Below are positions 20,993 to 33,400 of a stretch of 45,372 bases of DNA, piece by piece; positions within the stretch are counted from its first letter, which is position 1; every line of letters begins with the position of its first letter. Under the pieces are notes generated by a model that worked only from the letters and a program-made list of their open reading frames with translations, searched no databases and was not told the origin of the DNA. The DNA is from Intoshia linei (Eukaryota > Orthonectida > Rhopaluridae), in NCBI GenBank assembly GCA_001642005.1, contig LWCA01000161.1:1-45372 (forward strand), given 5' to 3'. A program made the position numbers and the translations under genes.

Positions 20993-23900
20993 TTACTTGT
21001 CCAAGTCATTGTCCATGTTCTTAATATTTCGTTGAATTTCTTTTCTAACATTTTTATATGTTTTCACCGAATTTTTACTGTTAATAAAAAATGACTAAAA
21101 TATATTAAGTATAATACTTGATAGGTGTCTGCTCCACAAAATTAAAATAATTGGCAGTACCAACATTTTTATACTTTTTGGTTAGTTTCATATAATTTTC
21201 AATAAGAGGACTGTTTGAATTGACATCAAATAAAGATGTATTTGTTTCATATTGAGGTAGAATATTATTTGAAATCTATATTACATATAGTTAAATATTA
21301 ATCCAGTCGTTCTAGAAGGGGAAGACATTCTGTCTCCAATTATTTATATTTGAAATTTACCAAAATTAGTAAACATAAAAAATAAGCGATATGATAATTT
21401 CGTGTTTGGTCGTTTTGATCATTCGCTGAAATAATAAAAACCAGTCATGTTTTGAAAATATAATAAACCTGACTATTATGAACTATTATGATGAAAAATT
21501 CTTGACTGGCGCCCTGAAACCTGAAATTTGTTTTGTGAAAACCTTAGATTTACTTTATATACAGTATTGGAAAAATTATTATAAATTCTCATAAAATATT
21601 AATTATTAGTATTTAAAATAATAAAAATCACAAATCAATTAAAATATAATAACAAAAATAACATTAGTATTTTGTAATTCCACCTTTTCCGCCAATAAAA
21701 TCAAGAATTCGTCTTGGCATTCCAATTATTAAGTTTTTGCATAATAATTGAATTTTGTCCGAATTATTCCAAACCCATATTGTCCGGTCAATTAATTCTT
21801 GTTTTGACGAAATATGAACTTGATGTACTTCATCCTTTAATACCTTCCAAACGTTTTCAATAGGATTCATATCTGCAAAATTACTGGACCAGTGTAATAC
21901 TTTCCATTGGTTGGAATCAAAAAAAGATTTAACCGACCGTGCAGTGTGACAGGGAGCAAAATCTTGTTGGAAAATATGAGTATTTTTATTGAACCAATTT
22001 GGACGATCGTTCAAAAAACTTTTGAGAGTGTCAATATATTTGTATTGATTCATTATACATTCAATAACAAAAATTGGACCGGGCTCGGATACAGAAATTG
22101 CTCCCTAAACCATTATTTTGGTAGGAAATTTTACCGTTCGTGCCATACAATCTACTCGGAATGCCTCTGTTGATTTTTTACGAACTTTTCTGTATCGATT
22201 ATCCATTGTAGTAAGCATTGATTCGTCAGAGCAAATTACCTTAAAAATTACAAAATTATTACATATATCTATTACAATAAAAAAATTATTATATACAGTA
22301 ATAATAAATATATACATTATTTTTATCATTTACCTTACTCCAGCTGTCTGTATTCCAATTTTTATGCGAATTTAACCTTGTCAATTGTATCTTTTTTATT
22401 AGTAAGGGTTTTTTTCGTCTTGCATATAATCTTAAACCGACATCTAGCAATCTGTTGTTTATCGTTTTTCTTGATAAATAAATTGATTCGCTTTGTAAAT
22501 TGCAGGATATTGCAGAACTAGTCATAGAACAATTTTTTAAGGACACTCGTACTATTTTTCGATCTGTTCTCTGGTGGGTTATCCTTTTACGCCGACATTT
22601 TTTTGTTCTATTAGACTCAAAATATGAATTTTGAGTTTTTTTTAATTCTGACACTGTCGACTCAGAAACACTACACATAGCTGCTATTTCCTTCTGTGTA
22701 TGCGGCGAGTGCTCAAGTAAAGAAATTATGTGAATTTTGGTTTCGGGCAATATATCTGCTTTTTTCCCCATAATAAAATTATTTTTTATAAAATGAACTA
22801 GAAAAAATGCGCATTAAGTATTATTACAATAATACGATGGAAATATTTTAATGCGCATGTACTCATACTTGCTGATTAGACAATTTGTTGAATATTCATT
22901 TCATACTTTTAACAGATGTATGTTAGTAATTTAATTATGTTCTATAACTTTTTAAACGTATATATATATAATATGCTGAAGGATTTAATGAAATGTATAA
23001 ATAATTTATAATAATTTTTCCTATACTGTAGATATGAAAAATTCTGAATACCATTTTATTTGTCGAATTAATGTTGCCATTTTGAATAGATGTTTCTTTG
23101 CCTTCTAAATGAGTGTAATTCCATTGATACCATGTTTGAATTGATGGGTTGAATCCTAATCAAATACACATTAGAAGTAATAGTCAATTAATCTACCATA
23201 AATAGAATTGTATACAAAATTTGCCAATTTTTGTTTGAAATCATCGTTAAACAAACGAAAAGAATCTGGGAAACATTTGTAAAATGCAGCATAAATTGTC
23301 GTTGATACAAATGATGCATAATCCTTGTCAATATTGTAAACATAAATATTCATATTCATATAATTACGTTCATGAAGCGTTTTCGAAATTTTGAATAATC
23401 CATACTTTCTTTTAAAAATTTGACGTAATTTATAGACATTCTGTCGAATAGAGACATTTCCGTATACTAAATTTTTCAATCAATTTTAAAAATTAAATTT
23501 CTAATATCACAACTTTCCGTAGTTTTATCTGAGGAGGGTCGCCAAAGTGGTCCATATGGTATTCCATCACTGGTGCATGAAAACACTAATCTATTTATGA
23601 TAATTTTTAGGATTTTACCGTTTTTACTTTATTTTTAAGATTATAATACACACATTCTGTCTAATAAATTAAAAAATGGGATGACAATTGTTTTTAAAAT
23701 AGTTTACGTTAAAATGTTAACAAAATAAAATTAAGATGGAATAATTCAATTTAAAGTAAAATGTAATGTGATATGACGGTTCCACCTCAAACAAGTTTTG
23801 GAACCCCCCTTTAAAGGATTGATAATAGTGAATACTAGGATTTTTAGTTAGATTTTCAACATTAATTTATTATTTTTGTAGAATAAAAATTTGACCTGCA

Positions 23901-25248
23901 GAGCTAGATGCTGTTTGTACGTAATACATAACAGTCAACCTAGTTGTAGTATAATGAATAAATATACCTCGATTTTTTGATAATTGTTCAAAAATATCAA
24001 CCAAAACATATCCTAAATTATTTTAATAATAGATATAAATAATATTTGGTTAATAAAATTCAATATATTTTTTGAGTCAAAATATAAAAGGACTCAAAAA
24101 TTATTAAAAAGTTGTGTAATAAAATGTCAAAAATACAATAAATATTACCGTTACAAAAAATAATGATTCTGGTATTTTTAGCATACTTAAGGCATAATTT
24201 CTGTAATTGAACTAAAAATAAACATGATATATCAACAGTATTAAAATATGTTTATAATAATCATAATTCAACATGCATGCATGCATACCGTTCGTTCTGA
24301 ATTTGACTTGGTGTGAATAGTTTTATTTACTAAAGATAAGGTTATTGGTCGAATCCTTTTTACACAAGCGGGTCGAATTAATAATTAAATAATTTTTATT
24401 TGGCGGACAAGACACTTAAAAAATGGTTATTCTAATAGTTTTCAGTACTTTGATTTAATACTTTAGAACAATATAAATCAAGATTCTTAAAAAAATGTAA
24501 TTTACGAATTTGGTGGCGCACTTTCATTTTTTTGTAATTTTTTACTATTACTATATATAAATAAGTTTCAACCTAATACAAGTTTTGAAGACATTTTTTA
24601 AGTGTTTCCAACAGTATACTCAAGTCATTATAAGTAAATTTAACAAATTTCTAACATTCTGATCAATTAAATTATCTCAATTACATCCATATTTACATAT
24701 TATATTTAAATTATGTTAATTAATAGTAGTTAATTATTGATTAATTATTAATAATAGGACCTATTATTTCATCAAAATGAATAAATCAATTACACCAAAC
24801 CTTAGTGATACTAAGGAATTGGGTATCTAAACTTCATGAAAAATAATAAATATTGATTATAATACATGATTGTATAATCAATGGTCCATTGAAGTTTAAA
24901 AACCCGGTTGAACAGGTTTAAATCCCATCTAATACCGAATCGAAAATTTAATTTATCTTAATAAAAAGTAAATAATTATCAAAATCATACAAGTTATTGG
25001 TCAAATGTATTGTTAATATCAGGGTTGGAAATCGAAAAAAATGTATAACGTAAATCCTTAGTTATATTTCCCGGGTTAAAAAACTGTTTTAAAACTACAT
25101 GTATTAATTAACATAATAATATTTAAAATATATGTACTTCTTTTTTCAGTTGTGAAAATGAATCAAGTGCTTTTTCCATGATTTGACACATGTTGGCACC
25201 TGGCAATTCAGTAGGTTTGTCTTTATAAATACCAGGCCATTCAAATAA
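20993..25248 (-). CDS. FAM227-family (FWWh-domain) protein, multi-exon, ends not fully resolved
   Basis: Recognised minus-strand exons in transcript order are 25138-25248, 24149-24211, 23968-24012, 23197-23466, 23052-23155, 21361-21425 (tentative), 21118-21275 and 20993-21077. Diagnostic FAM227 features are the DMFWLIFLNNYQ block (FWWh motif), the FYKCFPDSFRLFNDDFKQKL block followed by GFNPSIQTWYQWNYTHL, and a late FDVNSNSPLIENYM motif. Molecular function is not established for the family; its members are usually linked with ciliated cells. Junctions 23197/23155 (41-nt intron) and 21118/21077 (40 nt) close in phase. One exon around 23521-23605 and one around 21470-21560 are needed to connect the phases, and I could not fix them. 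The TAA at 20993 sits inside a GTAAGTGA donor-like string, so more 3' exons are possible. The N-terminal exon is missing. A Tc1 element lies in the intron after 23052. Confidence 0.65.
21562..23028 (-). mobile_element. Tc1-type DNA transposon, 1467 bp, TA target duplication
   Basis: The inverted termini are CAGTATTGGAAAAATTATTA on the left and CAGTATAGGAAAAATTATTA on the right (read inward). They match for about 25 bp with one difference and are flanked by TA at 21560-21561 and 23029-23030. The only gene inside is a minus-strand transposase. The element sits in an intron of the FAM227-like gene, in the same orientation, 23 bp beyond the exon ending at 23052. Near-identical TIRs point to a fairly young insertion. 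Confidence 0.92.
21664..22771 (-). pseudogene. Tc1 transposase (DD34E) with one intron and one internal stop
   Basis: Cut-and-paste transposase of the element at 21562-23028. Exon 1 is 22334-22771 (N-terminal helix-turn-helix DNA-binding part, ETKIHIISLLEH and TQKEIAAMCSVSESTV). A 94-nt GT..AG intron (22240-22333) follows, then exon 2 (21664-22239). Joining is phase 0 and restores the Tc1 string WSKV-CSDES, which contains the first catalytic Asp. The second Asp is in QDFAPCH and the Glu in NPIENVW, 34 residues apart. The C-terminal MPRR..GGITKY is also intact. The only lesion in 337 codons is TAG at 22105-22107, exactly where the invariant Trp of the MVWG motif belongs. The element is otherwise intact and was probably inactivated recently by a single G-to-A change. 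Confidence 0.9.
23690..23945 (+). repeat. R1 repeat, 3'-end fragment
   Basis: Shares with 38470-38645 the landmarks GGTTCCACCT, AAAGGATTGATAATAGTGAA, TTAGATTTTCAAC and the end block GCAGAGCTAG..TGTTTGTACGT..ACATAACAGTCAA. It lies in an intron of the FAM227-like gene. Confidence 0.7.
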
Positions 25249-25698
25249 CTAGAAATGTATTTATTTCATTTTAATCAATTTTCTTCCAATGTATACGTCA
25301 AGGACCTTAGTCACACCACCTTCCATTTTAAAAATAATCAGCAGTATGTTAAAAAGGTTACGAAAATTTTTTAATGTAAGTGATGTTTAATGCGCTTTTT
25401 ACATTGAATTTAGGTAATATAAAATTATCAATCCTTACTTACATAAAGTAAAATCGTTAAAAATGTACATATATAATACATAATATACGACATAATATAC
25501 CATAATCAAGATTGAACTGAAAATTAAAAACATACTTCTACAAATTTTGGTTTTTTAGTTCCAATTTTTTTTTTCTAAACATTTAGTAAGATAATCATGC
25601 ACAATAGGGCTATTCAAATTTGGTAATATGTCATTTTTATAATAGAAAAATGGAATAGCCTTAATGCACAAATGTGTATTGCACATAAATTATATGAA
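25249..25698 (-). pseudogene. Possible remnant of a second FAM227 C-terminal exon
   Basis: On the minus strand, about 25632 down to 25575 reads LPNLNSPIVHDYLTKCLE. This resembles the NSPLIENYMKL motif in the real gene's C-terminal exon (21118-21275) and the SPL(I/V)..Y motif of the family. It lies upstream of the first recognised FAM227 exon, so it cannot belong to the same transcript in that order. It may be the tail of a decayed tandem copy. The rest of the interval is AT-rich and unassigned. Confidence 0.3.
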
Positions 25699-25986
25699 CC
25701 ATTCTCAATGCGGTCTCTGTGGACCCCAGAAGTCGACAAATTATTCCATAACAAAATCACACACTTCTAACGTTTTTTATTAAATTAAATTAAATGTTAA
25801 CGTAATAGTTTAAATTTTGAGTTGTTAATTAGTACTGAACATTGCCGTATTTCTCGACTCATTGCTCGTTAAAAATTATTAGTAAATGAATTTCTGTTTA
25901 ATAAAAATTTACGTAGATTTATGGTAGGGTCCATGGCAAATGAAAAATTTTGAAGAGATCCACAGCGTGTACAGGGTTGAGAATGC
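25699..25986. mobile_element. hAT-like MITE, 288 bp
   Basis: The left end CCATTCTCAATGCGG..CTGTGGACC and the inverse of the right end GCATTCTCAACCCTG..CTGTGGATC form imperfect inverted repeats of about 30 bp. Flanking octamers TATATGAA and TTTACGTA agree at 5 of 8, consistent with an aged 8-bp duplication. The minus-strand frame through it (25869-26093) is not a gene. Confidence 0.55.
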
Positions 25987-26465
25987 TTTACGTATATATA
26001 GTATATATAACATACATAATTGTATTTATTGTCCATAGAAATGAGAGATATATTTTTAACCCTTTCACTATTTCTTGGTAATAAAACTATCAATTACGTG
26101 TAAATTAATTTGTGGTACATTTTTATTTTATACCAGTTTTAACTGAATAAATGCCTGCAAATTGAAAAAATTCCTTTCGTTTTTTTTCTAAAAATGTATA
26201 AAAATAACTGAACTGTTAACTAAAAACTTTAAAATGTAATAAGTATACTTGTAAACCTTCCCAAATTTCAGTAAACACCCATGGAATCCATATTAAAGTT
26301 TAAAATAGAAATGATAGAAAAAGAATAAAGCTGAAATTTTAATATCAACATAATAAATAATTATAATTATTATTTGTATAATATACAATGTATATCTAAT
26401 AATCATAGTGTAATTTTTTTAACATAAATATACGAAAATAAATGCGGAAATAATTACTACGTTTT

Positions 26466-26654
26466 TTATATTATTACAACAAAATTACCATCAATTTCTG
26501 ATTTAATTCTAAGCTTCGTGAACTCGCTTTCTGATAATTCACCTGCACTCAAACCATCATCCGAATCAATGTATTTACTTGTTCCGATAATATCTAATTC
26601 TTTCTGTAAATTATCGACCATTTCTTCAATTTCCTCAAGACTATTTATGTTCAT
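26466..26654 (-). CDS. Short acidic open frame, possible 5' exon
   Basis: A 62-codon frame begins with ATG and is acidic: NSLEEIEEMVDNLQKELDII is helix-like, and a Ser/Asp/Glu-rich stretch (DSDDGLSAGELSESE) follows. Such biased composition is unusual for chance frames in this AT-rich DNA. A donor-like GATG/GTAATT at about 26479 could truncate it and join a downstream exon, perhaps of the FAM227-like gene or its presumed duplicate. The phase does not fit the exon at 25138-25248 directly. Unassigned. Confidence 0.3.
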   Translation of the reverse strand: MNINSLEEIEEMVDNLQKELDIIGTSKYIDSDDGLSAGELSESEFTKLRIKSEIDGNFVVII

Positions 26655-27489
26655 TATTTTCTTTATTTACCGTTACTACATAATTACATTACATTATGTT
26701 ATATAAATTTATTTATATATTTGTGTAATAAAGTATTTATTTTTATTTAAATAATTTATTATATTATTACTAATAATATTGTTTTTCGAAATTTTAAATT
26801 TTTAAACTATAAAAATAGGAATAATAATAATTTTTAATTACAATTATTATTATAATTTCTTGATAGTTGTCTTTATAGTGTAGGTGATAAAAGTTTTTGA
26901 TATTAATACACAAATGAAAAAATTAAAATTAAAAGTGTAATAGTTGTGAGTAGAATTTTGCTATATTTGACCAAAATTCACAAATTTCAAAGTTGATAAA
27001 AAAATGTATATATTTCTGAGGTTAATCAATACTAGTACAAATGAAGACTGACATTTTGGGTACAATTCATAATTAAGTACGTTCCATTACAGACTCAATA
27101 TAGATAAAAGTTCACTGAACTTGTATTGAACTATGTCTGGTATTTTGGTTTTATTTGCTGATAATTGGTACAGTATAATCAATTTTGCATGCTTTAAATT
27201 TTAAACTTGAATTAAAGCTATACATATTTTCTGCAATTAAAAATGTACCAATAAAAAATTATAATTATTTACTATTATACATTTATTAGGTAAAGAAATC
27301 AATCATATATACAATTTTAATAATTATCAATTTCCATTTATTTGTATCTGGGATAAAGTAACCAAACAATCAAGTTCCAGGATGTTTCAATAGTTACAAA
27401 AATATGAATGCAAATTTTAAAGATTCAGTGTCAATAGTTGATTTCTAAAACCAAATAAATTAAACAGGTTTCAGGATTACATTTAACGT
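26655..27489. other. Intergenic, upstream region of CPT1
   Basis: About 0.8 kb of AT-rich sequence containing poly-A/T stretches and ATAAT-type runs. No gene, repeat end or defined promoter element is recognised. Confidence 0.4.
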
Positions 27490-30400
27490 ATGGCTGAAGC
27501 ACACTCGGCCGTTGCATTTTCTTTTTCAATTACTCCGGAGGGGCCAAAATTAAAATATAATAATCATGCTTTCATTGAACTATTTGCATCATCCAAGAGA
27601 TCTCTTTGTAGAGATTATGCTACATTTAGAGTAAGCTAGTTTTACTATTATGGATTAAAATTTTTTAATTTTATTTAGAATCGCATTAGAAATAATTCAT
27701 TTCCTTTTGCTCCATCAACTTTACTTTTATCTACTGGTTTTGTGGCATCAATGCAGCACATTAACAGAGATGTATCATTTGGAGCGATAAAGCTTATTGA
27801 AAATAAATTAACATTGTAATTTTTAAATATAAAATTAATTAACCTGGTATTTAATCCAGCAATAATTATATATTTCAATTGTTAATTAATTTGAATAATT
27901 GATTATACATCAGATGATCATAGAATAGGTGTCCACTAGGGGTGTTCCAAAATTTTATAAATTAGGTCCAAATACTGATAAAGTTGCGTGTGATAGTTTT
28001 ATGATAATCGTGAAAAGAAGAAAAAAAGTATAAAAAATCACACCCCTAGTGTACACTGTACAGTCTACATAACGTGACGAAACAATTTTAGTAAAAACTA
28101 TAAAGGCAACGAATCGTTGGCATTTATGTCACATTTTTTGTGGTGTATATAGCTCTGTAAAACATTAATATTTATTTATATTATTTGTTAATATAAAATT
28201 TTAATAAAATATTACAATATTCCAGCGATTTGTTTGTCATTTGAATGTTTATCCGTCATTATTTTCATTTTTTCAGTTTATTTGTCAACTTACATATTTT
28301 AAAATTAAAATTTTTCTATGGCGGCTGATTTGAACAAACGAATCAGTTATGTGTAAAAGGTAGCTAATTAATGGACCCTTCAATATTTTTTAATTTGATT
28401 AAATTATCTCAAAAAAAAACAATTTGAATCGTCATTTTAATATAGTGGTCAATGACTACTGGTCATCAATTTTAATGATTTCTGATGACAAACATAAAAT
28501 TAAAATTATAGAATCGAAAATCCAACGCAAAATAACCACTAAATTAACTAAAATGTTTTTTTAAATCAGTTTTTACATATTTATATTGAGGTTTATATTA
28601 ATTTACAGTTCCATAGAATCTTTTTTGATCAAAATATATACTTTTCACGTATATATAATATGACTTTAACGATCTGTAAAAATGTAATAATATATAAAAT
28701 TTTTATTAAAAATAATCTAAAAATTCCACTTCAATAGTTAGGTTGAAAAATACTCTAAAAACTTCCCTTCAAGGCTTGGTTAAAAAAATCTTAATAAAAA
28801 CCCCTTTAAGGTATGGTAAAAAAATAATCTCAAAATTCCACTTTATGGTTTGGTTAAAAAAATCTTAAATTGCCCTCCCTTGTAAGGTTTGGTAAATAAT
28901 ATAATCTGAAAATTCCCCTTCAAGGGTTTGATTAAAAAAAATGTTCAAAAACCCGTACCTTCAAGGTTTGTTAAAAAATATAATGTGAAAATTCCATTTT
29001 ATACTTTAATTAAAAAAAATCTTAAAAAGCCCTCCCTTTTAAGGTTTGGTAAATAATATAATCAGAAAATTGCTGTTCAAGGGTTCGCTTAAAAAAAAAT
29101 CTTAAAAAACCTCCCTTTTCAGGTTAGATAAAGATTATAATTTGAAAATTCCTTTTCAAGCATTTAGTTAAAAAATACTATGTAGTTTCCCGTTCAAGGC
29201 TTGGTTAAAAAAATCTTAATAAAACCACCCAGTAAGGTTTGGTTATAAAATACTCTAAAAATTCCACTTTATGGTTTGGTTAAAAAAAATCTTAAAAAGC
29301 CCTCCCTTTGGAGATATGGTAAAAAAATAATTTGAAAATTCCCGTTTAAGGGTTTGATTAAAAAAAGTATTCAAAAACTCTCTCTTTTAAGGTTTGGTAA
29401 AGAATATAATCTGAAAATTAACCTTCAGGGGTTTGGTTAAATAATAATTTAAAAAACCCTCCCTTTTAATTTTTGGTAATAAAATATTCTCAAAATTCAC
29501 TTTTAACCGTTTATTAAAAAATATGTTCATGATATATGCAATTTTATATTATGAAAATTGAAACTTATTCACTGAGACTTAATTACCTAAAATCAGTATG
29601 ACTCATAATGACAGATTATTTCTAGTGTTAAAGAGAAATACACGAAATTTATAGCCATTCTTTACTATTTTTTTTTGTAAATATTATTCTAAATACAAGG
29701 GGGCCAAGATAAACAATAAAATATAAAGTACAAGTTTGAGGTATAATGTGACTGTAGAATCTACTGTGTAGATCAGGCATTCTCAGCCTTTTTTGAACTA
29801 TCGCCCTCTAAACGAAAAAAATTATAGTTTTTCAAGATTATCGCGTTTCAAAAAAAATTTATCATGGGTGATTAATTAAAATAATATAATTAAAAACTAA
29901 CAAAAAATGTTTAAACTATTACAAAATGTGCTAACTAAAATGTGCGTTATAATAATTTATGATACAGTAAATTGAACCGAATTTTTAAAATTGGAATTTT
30001 AACAAATTACTTGCTTGTTAAGTTGACTTACTTTTTCTCATAATAACAGTGTTTTTATGTGACTTCGCAGAAATGAAATAGAAACGAATCAAAACTATAA
30101 TCTCAAAATTATGTCTAAAATATCAAAGGAACATCCCTGGTGTAGATTAATATTGTAAAAGTAAATTTTTTAATTGATATTTTATTTATTTGTAATTTGG
30201 ATTTTTCTTTATAGGGTTGGTAAAAATGGTTTTTTCTCTAAAAGGCTGGTAAAAGTGAAATTTTCTCTAAAGGGTTATTAAAAGTTAAAAGTGGATTTTT
30301 CTCTAAATGAATTCTTGACTTTACTTGAAATAGCAAAATAACTGGTTCTTCAAATGGAGCTAACATATATTAGGCTGTTAGTAACAGCCTGTTACTGTAT

Positions 30401-33400
30401 ATTTATATTTATAGAAATTTAAAGTTCGAACAAAAAAATTTCAATTTGACAAAATATTTTTTTAATTAACCAATTAATATGGACGATATTGGTACCATAA
30501 TGTTGGAAATTTTAAACTATTTAACTTTTGCTTGTCTTACTTATCAGTCATTATATGAAACTTTAAAGCTACTTTTAAAATTATATTTTGACAGTATCAA
30601 TATTTATTCAAATCAACATAATGTAGTGGCCTGTCAAGCTTGAATTTTGATAGAGAAGTTAGAAAAATCATTAAATATTGATAATTTATCATTTTACCAT
30701 TAAAAGTGACAAAAAAGCGAAAGTGAATAAAGCGAATTGAAGATAATATTTGAAAGATCAAAATCGTTTAGGAATCACCGATTTATGGCATTTTAATATA
30801 TACACGTAATTGTAATTCAATTTACTGTTTTCCAAAGTAAATACAAATGTAAATTTGAAATTAACATTTATTCGCCAATTTAATTAATTTTGATTTAAAA
30901 ACAATTGGAACAGAATAACGTTATTATCAATTGAAATTGAAATGAAACATTGCCAAGTCACTTAATCAGTTTTTCTCAACGCACACAGCAAAAAATTCAA
31001 AACGATAGTATCATTTCACAGAGGGGCAGTAACATATTTTTTTTTGTCCCGAAACAACTTTTTTTCTTAAATTTTCAGGTTTTCTTTGCCGTTATTAATT
31101 ATCATATAGTATAGTATACGATATTCAGTAAGCACCCAAAAAATATAAAAATTTTACTACAAAATTTTTAAATTGCTTCTAATTGCGTCCAAATGAAAAA
31201 AAGGTTGAGAAACGCTAAATTAGATAAAGATTAAATTTGTGATAACGTAACAATAATTGAATTGTGAAGTATAATTTGACAAAATTCAATAAAATTATAA
31301 TGGACTATTTTTATCCTACAGTTTGTTTGTTCACCCTAGTTCAGTGTTAATGATAGTGATTGACACGAGACATTTTGAAATTTTTGAAATATTAATAATG
31401 TAACATTATTATTGTAGATATTAAAAAATTATGACATTAACAAAATGCACATTGTGCAGTGCTGTTCAATATAAAAATTTTAACATAAAAAATCTACTTT
31501 CTTTTCAACCCACTGTGAAAGTATTAGAATATCATAAATTCGCTAAAATTTTTTAACAGGATGGCTACCATTATCCTAGTCCCCAAATGAACAAATCTGA
31601 TCTCAAAATATTTTAATTGGGTCGTCAAAAATGAAAAAATAATATAAATAATTTGCAAATGGGTTCACAATCTAAGGATGGGCAATGGACATTGTCTATC
31701 CGTCTGATGTATAATATATTATATTCGACATTTTTACCATTATAAATTTAGATTTTCAAAGTATTGTGGAGCATCAGTGTTAAAATATAGTGCTGGGGCG
31801 ATTTATGCCTCTGCTATGTGGGCTGGAGCCATTATTATGGTTAGATTCATTCTACGAAAGATTTTTTCATATCAAGATTGGATTTACCAAATTCCAAAAC
31901 ACGGAGTTAAACCATCATTAAAAACTAAAATTTGGTTCTTAATTCTCAGCGTGGTTAAATATTTGGTTCCAAAAAAACCACTATTAAATAGTTATCAACA
32001 TTCTCTACCTCGATTACCGGTTCCTTCTCTCGAAAGCACAATCAATAGAGTAATTAAATATTATTATTAACATTAATAATCAATATAAAATATTATACAT
32101 GATATATTACTCATTCGTATATTCTATCCTTTAATCGAGTAGTTTGGTATATGTCTAATATTTTTTTATGTTAAATAATTATTTAACATTTACTACAATT
32201 TATGGTGCCATTTTAAATTGTAAATAGCAACTTTAAAATGGTTGTTTTATTTGAACATTATTTTGTATTTGTACACTATACACTTTACAGTCACTGAACA
32301 TCCTGTTCAACATGAACACCTCACATAATGAACGTTTTTTATGTGAACTTAATTTTGAGCATTTATAACAGTGTTTCCCAATACATAAATAAATATGAAT
32401 ACTAAAATGATTTTTTGAATATTAAGTCGTCACTTATTTGGATTGAAATTTTCTGTGTGTTAACAGGATACAACTATACCACCTGTAAATTTTTTGAAAT
32501 TCCATGGCTGTTTTCATTAAAAAAAGAGGGGTAATTTGGGTTTTTGGCCCTGAAGATATAATTTTTTTAAATTTATGATAATGTTTATCATTTTAAAATC
32601 CGTATCAGCGTACAGTGGTTTCTGTTCAATATGAATACTGTATAATATGAATTCACGCTTATATGAATAACAAACTGTGAATATGAATTTGTGTAAATAA
32701 ACATAAATTTGTATTAATTTTCTATCACGTAATATAAATTTCAGAAAAGTAACCATTCAATATGAATTTGAATTTGAAAAGAAGAAGATTTTTCGATAAA
32801 TGATAAAATAAAGATGATTAAACTGTTTGACGAATATTCAAATTGATCTCAAAAACATTTAGCCACTAAACACTCAATTTTAGTAGCTTTGATAAATAAG
32901 TCGTTAAAAAATCGCGAAGAAATCCTTACTTGTAATAATTTAAATTTGAATCAGAAGAGACAACCTTGTCTAAGGTAATCTATGAAAATTGAATCAGTGG
33001 TTTCAACGTCAACGGACATTAAATATAAGTATAAGTGGCAATATATTGAAAGAAATGGCGTTGGAAATTGCCAGTCTTTTGAATTTGAACGATTTTAAAG
33101 TCTCTACTGGTTGTTTAAATTTTTTTTTTAATCAGAAATTCCATTAAATCAAAAAAAATGTAGGAGAATCAAAATTAGTAAGCAAGTCTAAAATAAAAAA
33201 ATGGAAAGAATTATTTTCTGAAGCTGTAGAAAAATATAGAAATGATGACATATTTAACTGTGATGAAACCAGATCTTATAAAAGAAAAAATTGAAAATTG
33301 CAATAAAATTAAAAACTTTTCCATTGCAAAAATAAATACATATACATTTGTGTTAATATTCACTTCATTCTTAATTCATATTCATATTGTACAACCAACT

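Noticed and set aside
22118-22375. Plus-strand frames across the Tc1 element
   Set aside because: They are shadows of the transposase and its intron.
24895-24945. tRNA-like B-box string GGTTTAAATCC
   Set aside because: No A box at the right distance and no cloverleaf could be drawn.
25869-26093. Minus-strand frame with a CxxC-like CTRCGS
   Set aside because: It runs through the right end of a MITE and has no partner exons.
31659-31708. A 50-nt candidate first exon of CPT1 (ATG, GT donor, 43-nt intron, correct phase)
   Set aside because: The true N-terminal exons at 27490-27630 and 27679-27815 match the CPT1 family N-terminus and also close in phase with the exon at 31752. The 31659 candidate has no similarity to CPT1 and would give a protein about 75 residues too short.
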